A stretch of DNA of 64,000 bases from Buddleja alternifolia (lineage: Eukaryota; Streptophyta; Magnoliopsida; Lamiales; Scrophulariaceae), in contig CM033405.1 in NCBI GenBank assembly GCA_019426215.1, forward strand, positions 10,083,001-10,147,000. Reading direction: 5' to 3'. This document shows, in pieces, positions 59,303 to 64,000 of the stretch; position 1 is the stretch's first letter; every line of letters starts with the position of its first letter. The notes beneath the pieces are model-generated. The model was not told the origin of the DNA and made no database searches. It worked only from the letters and a program-made list of their open reading frames with translations. The translations under genes were made by a program, and so were the position numbers.

Positions 59303-62165
59303 ATGGATCGAAGTTGGATATTAGCGGACCCTATGTCGGAGCAATATGAGAAAGGGGTGAAAGAATTCATCAATTTTGCGATTGAGCTTGCATCAGATCG
59401 GACTAGAATCAGTTTCCCGTGTTTACGCTGTTGTTTTGGAAAGAGAATTAGTCCACGTGAATTGGAAGATCATTTGGTGTGTAATGGAATTGATAAAAGC
59501 TACACACGTTGGACAAGACACGGTGAGAGCAGTGTCACCTCAGATGATTTGGGTGGTACATCATATCGATCGCGGGATTTGGACATGAAGGATTGTGAGC
59601 CTGATCGTTTGGAGGAGATGACATATGTGATTGAGGAGGATTTGCGAAATTGTCCCAAGATGTTTGACAATTTGACAAGTGATTCAAAGACACCACTGTA
59701 TAGTGGTAGTAAATTCACAACATTGAAAGCAGTCCTAAACCTCTACAAGTTAAAAACCAACAATAGGTGGAGTGATAAGAGTTTCACAGACTTACTTGAT
59801 CTATTAAAAAACATGCTACCCGAGGATAATGTGTTACCTAATCGTACTTATGAGGCTAAGAAGATGTTAACCTCAATTGGCATGGGATATGAGAGGATAC
59901 ATGCCTGTCTCAATGATTGCATATTGTTTAGAACTGACTATGCATCATCGAAGATTTGTCCGAAATGTGGCGCCTCGCGGTACAAGAAAAACGGATCTGC
60001 TCCTGTCAAAACCATGTGGTATTTGCCCATAATACCACGATTTAGGTGCATGTACAGTAGTAAAGAGTTGGCCAAGGACTTGACATGGCATGTTGATAGA
60101 AGGCTTGAAGGAAGGATTGAAGATGACAAGATTCGACACCCCTCAGATTCTCCTCAATGGAAAAAGATTGATGATGATTTCCCTGAATTTGGTGAAGAAT
60201 CAAGAAACCTTCGCCTTGTATTGGCTACAGATGGCATGAACCCTCATGGCTTACAAAGTAACTCACATAGTACATGGTCGGTGACTTTGATGATCTACAA
60301 CCTCCCCCCATCGCGATGCATGAAGCGAGAACATATAATGATGCTTATACTCATTTATGGGCCGAAACAACCTGGAAATGATATAGATGTCTACTTGGCT
60401 CCTTTAATTGAGGATTTGAAGGTGTTGTGGGAGACCGGTGTTCAAGTATATGATGGGTTCAGAGAAGAAAATTTCAATCTCAGAGTCATGTTATTTGGAA
60501 CAATCAATGATTTTCCGGCAAGAGCAAACCTCGAGGGATATGGTGTACATGGCCAATGTGGATGCCCCATATGTGTCAAGAGTACAAATCAATATCGATT
60601 GACACACTCTCAAAAATATGCATTCCAAGGGCATCGGAGATGGCTAAATCAAAACCATAGATATCGTCGGTGGAAAAAAGCTTTCAATGGGAATATTGAA
60701 GAAGGCCGAGCTCCTAAGTGCTTGACTGGTGAAGAAGTGTTTAAGAATATAAAAGACTTGGAGGTTAAGTTTGGAAAGACTTTAGCGGGTGGGCTTGCAA
60801 AAACTGGGTGGAAAAAAAGGTCAATTTTCTTTGAGTTGCCATATTGGACGTCTTTACATGTTAGACATTTTCTTGATATTATGCATATTGAGAAAAATGT
60901 ATTGATAGTGTCATTGGTACACTTCTAAATGTGCCCGAAAAGACAAAAGATGGCGTAAAGGCAAGGTTAGACTTGGTTGAAATGAAGATAAGAGAAAAAG
61001 TGGTACTAACAAATAAGGAAAAACGTACTTATTTGCCTCCTGCAGCTCACACTCTATCCAGGAAAGAAAAAATTGCATTATGTGAGTTTTTTAATGGAGT
61101 GAAAGTTTCAGAAGGGTATTCTTCAAACATTAGCAGTCTTGTATCAATGAAGGACTTGAAGCTAAAGCACATGAAGACTCACGATTGTCATGTGACCATG
61201 GATCATTTGCTACCAATTGCTATACGAGCCATTTTGCCAAAAAAGGTGAGAAAAACTATAACCTCATTATGTTTCTTCTTCAAAGCAATGTGGAGCAAGG
61301 TGCTTGATCCTGAACAATTGCCTGCACTTCAGAAACAAATTGACATCACTTTGTGCGAGCTTGAGATGTATTTTCCACCAGCGTTTTTTGATATAATGAC
61401 TCATCTACCTATTCACTTGGTTAGAGAGACACAACTATGTGGACCGACTTTTATGAGATCTATGTATCCGGCTGAGCGTTCATTTAGGGGACATTGGGTG
61501 TTGCTTGTGATTGATCCAATTAAAGAGATCGTTTATTATCTGGATTCTTTGCACGTTGATTCGAATAACCAACCTGATATGAAAGAAACAATCAATCAGT
61601 AAGTTTTTCATTCAATCAATGTATTCATTATATTTAATATTAATTTTAAAGTGTATATATCTTCCTAGATTTCACATGTATATTTGCTTGATATTGACAT
61701 CTTTCCTTGTTTTTTGATGTTTTTAACAGTGCTGTGTTGATGTCTCGTGCAAATCGTAACACCCAAAAGGCCAAATCCAAAAAAATGGCCTGTAAATGGA
61801 CTTCGATAAAGGTTAGTGTAATTTTATATTTTCGAGAGATTATTCGTATAAACGTTATTGTTCTAATACAATTTTTGATTTCAATTTTGTAGTGCCCCAT
61901 GCAGTTAAACGACAAAGATTGTGGAAGGATATTATTAGCCACGGAGAATCTACAATCCCACCAGCGGTATGCATAATCCTAATTAATACTCATCATCAAA
62001 TTCTAATTTCCCTTTATAAGTTATTAAACCTTTGTTGTGTTTTCAATCTCTATCGTGCGGTACTTTCCTGATTGTCAATACGTCACTTACTCTATGGAGC
62101 AACTTGATGAAGTACGTGGCGAATTGGCACAATACATTTTCCAATGCGCTTTTGGTATGGTGTAA
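59303..62165 (+). pseudogene. CACTA transposase (TNPD-type) joined to part of a Ulp1-like protease
   Basis: The ATG at 59303 opens 541 codons. Residues 1-75 are the transposase-associated domain (MDRSWILADPMSEQYEKGV, with a FPCLRC Cys pair). Transposase_21 follows, with CPKCGASRYK and HFLDIMHIEKN. At about 60910 one base is missing, giving a stop at 60928; the rest continues in the next frame (60931-61602) with the DUF4218 region (HDCHVTMDHLLPIAIRAILP). Near 61485 the DUF4218 text jumps from YPAERSF to GHWVLL, the His region of a C48 (Ulp1) protease, then YYLDSL with the Asp. Likely exons 61730-61811, 61893-61966 and 62061-62165 complete the protease end. The Cys region (KDCG) is followed by a frame-breaking deletion. 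An internal deletion probably fused two genes. Not functional as it stands. Confidence 0.85.
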
Positions 62166-64000
62166 GTTGTAAATTGTTGTAAATTTTTATTTGATTTGTT
62201 GTGTTTAATTGATTGTAAACTCGTTATCAGTTGTTGGAGATTATACGTAAAATTTGATATGTTGGAGATTATGCGAATTGGAACAATACATTTGTTGGTT
62301 TTTGTTGTTAGAGATGATCATTTAATTTGGTGAAGTTAATTTTGGGCTTCACGTTTGTTGTTTCTGTTGAATTGATTTTATGGTTTGTTGTGTTAGTGTG
62401 TTGAATTTTGAGCTTGTGGGAAGTTGGTTACAATAAATTTTGTACAGTACAGCAAGAAAAAAATTAAATTAAAATAAAAAAATACACCTATTATAGCGGT
62501 TTTTCACAAAACCGCCAAAATAGGTAAAACCTATTATAGCGGTTTTTTGAAAAACCGCTATAACAGGTTTAACCTATTATAGGGGTTTTTCAAAAACCTA
62601 TTATAGGGGTTTTTCAAAAAATCGCTATAATAGGTTGACCAATTACAGCGGTTCCGAAAACAACCGCTGTAATTGGTCCCTATTACAGCGGTTCAAAAAC
62701 CGATGTAATTGGTCTAACCAATTACAGCAGTACCTGTTACAGCGGTTAAAACCGCTGTAATAGGTCATTTCTGTAGTAGTGAAATAAATCCTCCAACAAG
62801 GCCCTACACTACCCGCCCATTATGGACTTTTGGACAATAATTGGGCTATGTTAACCTAGTCAACTTAGTTCAATTAATTTAATCAATTAATATATGATCC
62901 AATTAAATACCTATTGATTAAATGAATATTAATTAATTAAATAAATAATCATTTAATATTCTAGTTTAAATATTTAATTAACCTAGTCAATTAGATATTC
63001 AAACTAATTAATTTAATTTATCATGGTTTAATCTAATTTAACAACTAATTAAATTAATTTGTCCAATTAATTAATTCGTCCTTCCAAAGAACAAATTACC
63101 AAAACGCCCTCCAAAGACAAGATTTGATTTCCCTGTCTATTCCTTTATAGCGCGATTCTCAAGGTTCGTCTCAATTGGTAATGGGAGGATACCAAAGGAT
63201 GTCGGTGACACCTAGCCAGTACCGTGGCCCCACATCGTAGCCCAATCGAGTATGAAATGACTGTGTCATTACGAACCTCTAGATTATGAATACTGTATGA
63301 GTATAAACCCTTCACTGACGTATCCAGATCGAGTGAGAGTCATGGAATATGTTAAACTCACAGGGTTCGATGCTATGCTAAGAATTATAGTAACATGAAA
63401 TTACAGAACTACCCTTCGTCTCAAACATGAGTTAGTTCATGAGCTCTAGCCAGAGACTTTAATCTCATTTACCCATGATTGCATAGGATACTTCTTGTTT
63501 ACTTTTGAGACAGTAAATTCCCTCTTGGTAATCACCTCACATGCTACTTGCCCATTGGAACGCATTTCAAGATCGACCCCACCTGTCAACGGGTGATTTG
63601 GGCCTAACTACTCTAGTGACAGGATCCAATGTCACAAGCACACTGTGATCGTAACTCCTCAAGTCTAAGGCTCATGCATACGTTCATAGTCAGTAACCCA
63701 ATCATTGGCAGTCAATGAGTAAAAACCCATGTGATCGGATTACTACGAGCCGTGTTCGAATACACTAATCCCATTAATGTATCTATAACACAAACTCCCA
63801 CTATCCCATAGTGTTCGACTGGCACTTCTTTTTCAAAGCATGTGTCATACAAGTCCATACGAATCTCAATGCCCAATTGAGATACTTCGACTTGTGAACG
63901 ATTTAAGTGATCAAGTACCAAACCTTTCCAGTGCCCATCTTCTCAAGGAATGTGAAGGTTTGCCTTGACACACATGGACTAGTTGTTCATTTAAAACTTT

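Larger units (their letters stand above)
57857..62781 (+). mobile_element. CACTA transposon with decayed transposase, 4925 bp
   Basis: The ends are CACTACTACAAAAA and the inverse, with a perfect 3-bp duplication AAA (57854-57856 and 62782-62784). Subterminal copies of acctattacagcggtt and their inverses lie at about 57885-58050 and 62485-62765. Order inside: CT-rich and CCACCGCCG-rich leader (58100-58400), a ~77-bp tandem repeat (58440-58830), a duplicated ~230-bp segment before the start codon, then the transposase region and part of a Ulp1-like protease. The small element at 235-1536 keeps the same ends and leader composition. Confidence 0.95.
57491..64000. repeat. LTR-like repeat, second copy, split by the CACTA element
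   Basis: 57491-57856 carries the start of the repeat (tgttgggaatcctgtcggcatgcgcaacg). It resumes after the CACTA element at 62785 and runs off the window, with 'gtctcaattggtaatgggagga', 'gacacctagccagt', 'gagtgagagtcatgga' and 'cttgcccattgg' in the same order as the first copy. 62880-63080 is AATTAATT-rich. No gene is seen in 62785-64000; the minus-strand frame at 63921-63712 has no family motif. Confidence 0.5.

Overview
The window is plant nuclear DNA, most likely from a eudicot. The evidence is an intron-rich GH35 beta-galactosidase gene with GT-AG introns, Ty1/copia elements of the SIRE type, a CACTA transposon, MITEs, a tRNA-derived SINE and an integrated plant pararetrovirus. Species cannot be fixed from the sequence. 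I see only one convincing host gene; most of the window is transposable elements, many nested and identifiable by their target-site duplications (TSDs).

Layout. 1-2437: a ~115-bp satellite-like array split by a 1.3-kb non-autonomous CACTA element (235-1536). 3150-6250: several tandem-repeat blocks, chiefly a ~175-bp array. 6250-15300: AT-rich intergenic DNA with a hAT MITE (7376-7534), a SINE (about 7912-8111), a CACTA-like MITE (9698-10182), a probable solo LTR (12592-13216) and foldback MITEs. 15308-38770: a nest of four kinds of element. Foldback arms with a 9-bp TSD enclose a nearly complete but decayed endogenous pararetrovirus (family Caulimoviridae, minus strand). The virus is itself interrupted by a solo LTR (15803-17630, TSD ATGCG) and a 13.7-kb SIRE-type copia element (22671-36394, TSD ATCAC). 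38809-44529: a second copia element that has lost most of its reverse transcriptase. 44530-44977: a fragment of a different copia element. 48372-54554 (minus): the beta-galactosidase gene, 18 exons and 724 codons, with two well-supported MITE insertions and one possible third in intron 1. 55220-57490: a duplicated non-coding segment, a copia RNase H fragment and an LTR-like repeat. 57857-62781: a 4.9-kb CACTA element with a frameshifted transposase joined to part of a Ulp1-like protease. 62785-64000: the rest of the LTR-like repeat that this CACTA split.

How the parts relate. The virus reads, 5' to 3' on the minus strand, Met-tRNA primer site, coiled-coil region, coat protein, movement protein, protease/RT/RNase H, a downstream ORF in the transactivator position, then a 35S-like promoter. 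Coat protein before movement protein resembles cavemoviruses and solendoviruses. Every viral frame carries stops or frameshifts, so this copy is a genomic fossil. The two CACTA elements share termini and subterminal hairpin repeats, so they are one family: one copy with remains of the transposase, the other a small derivative. The solo LTR and the SIRE-type copia share their LTR ends, so related copia elements entered the same viral insertion at least twice.
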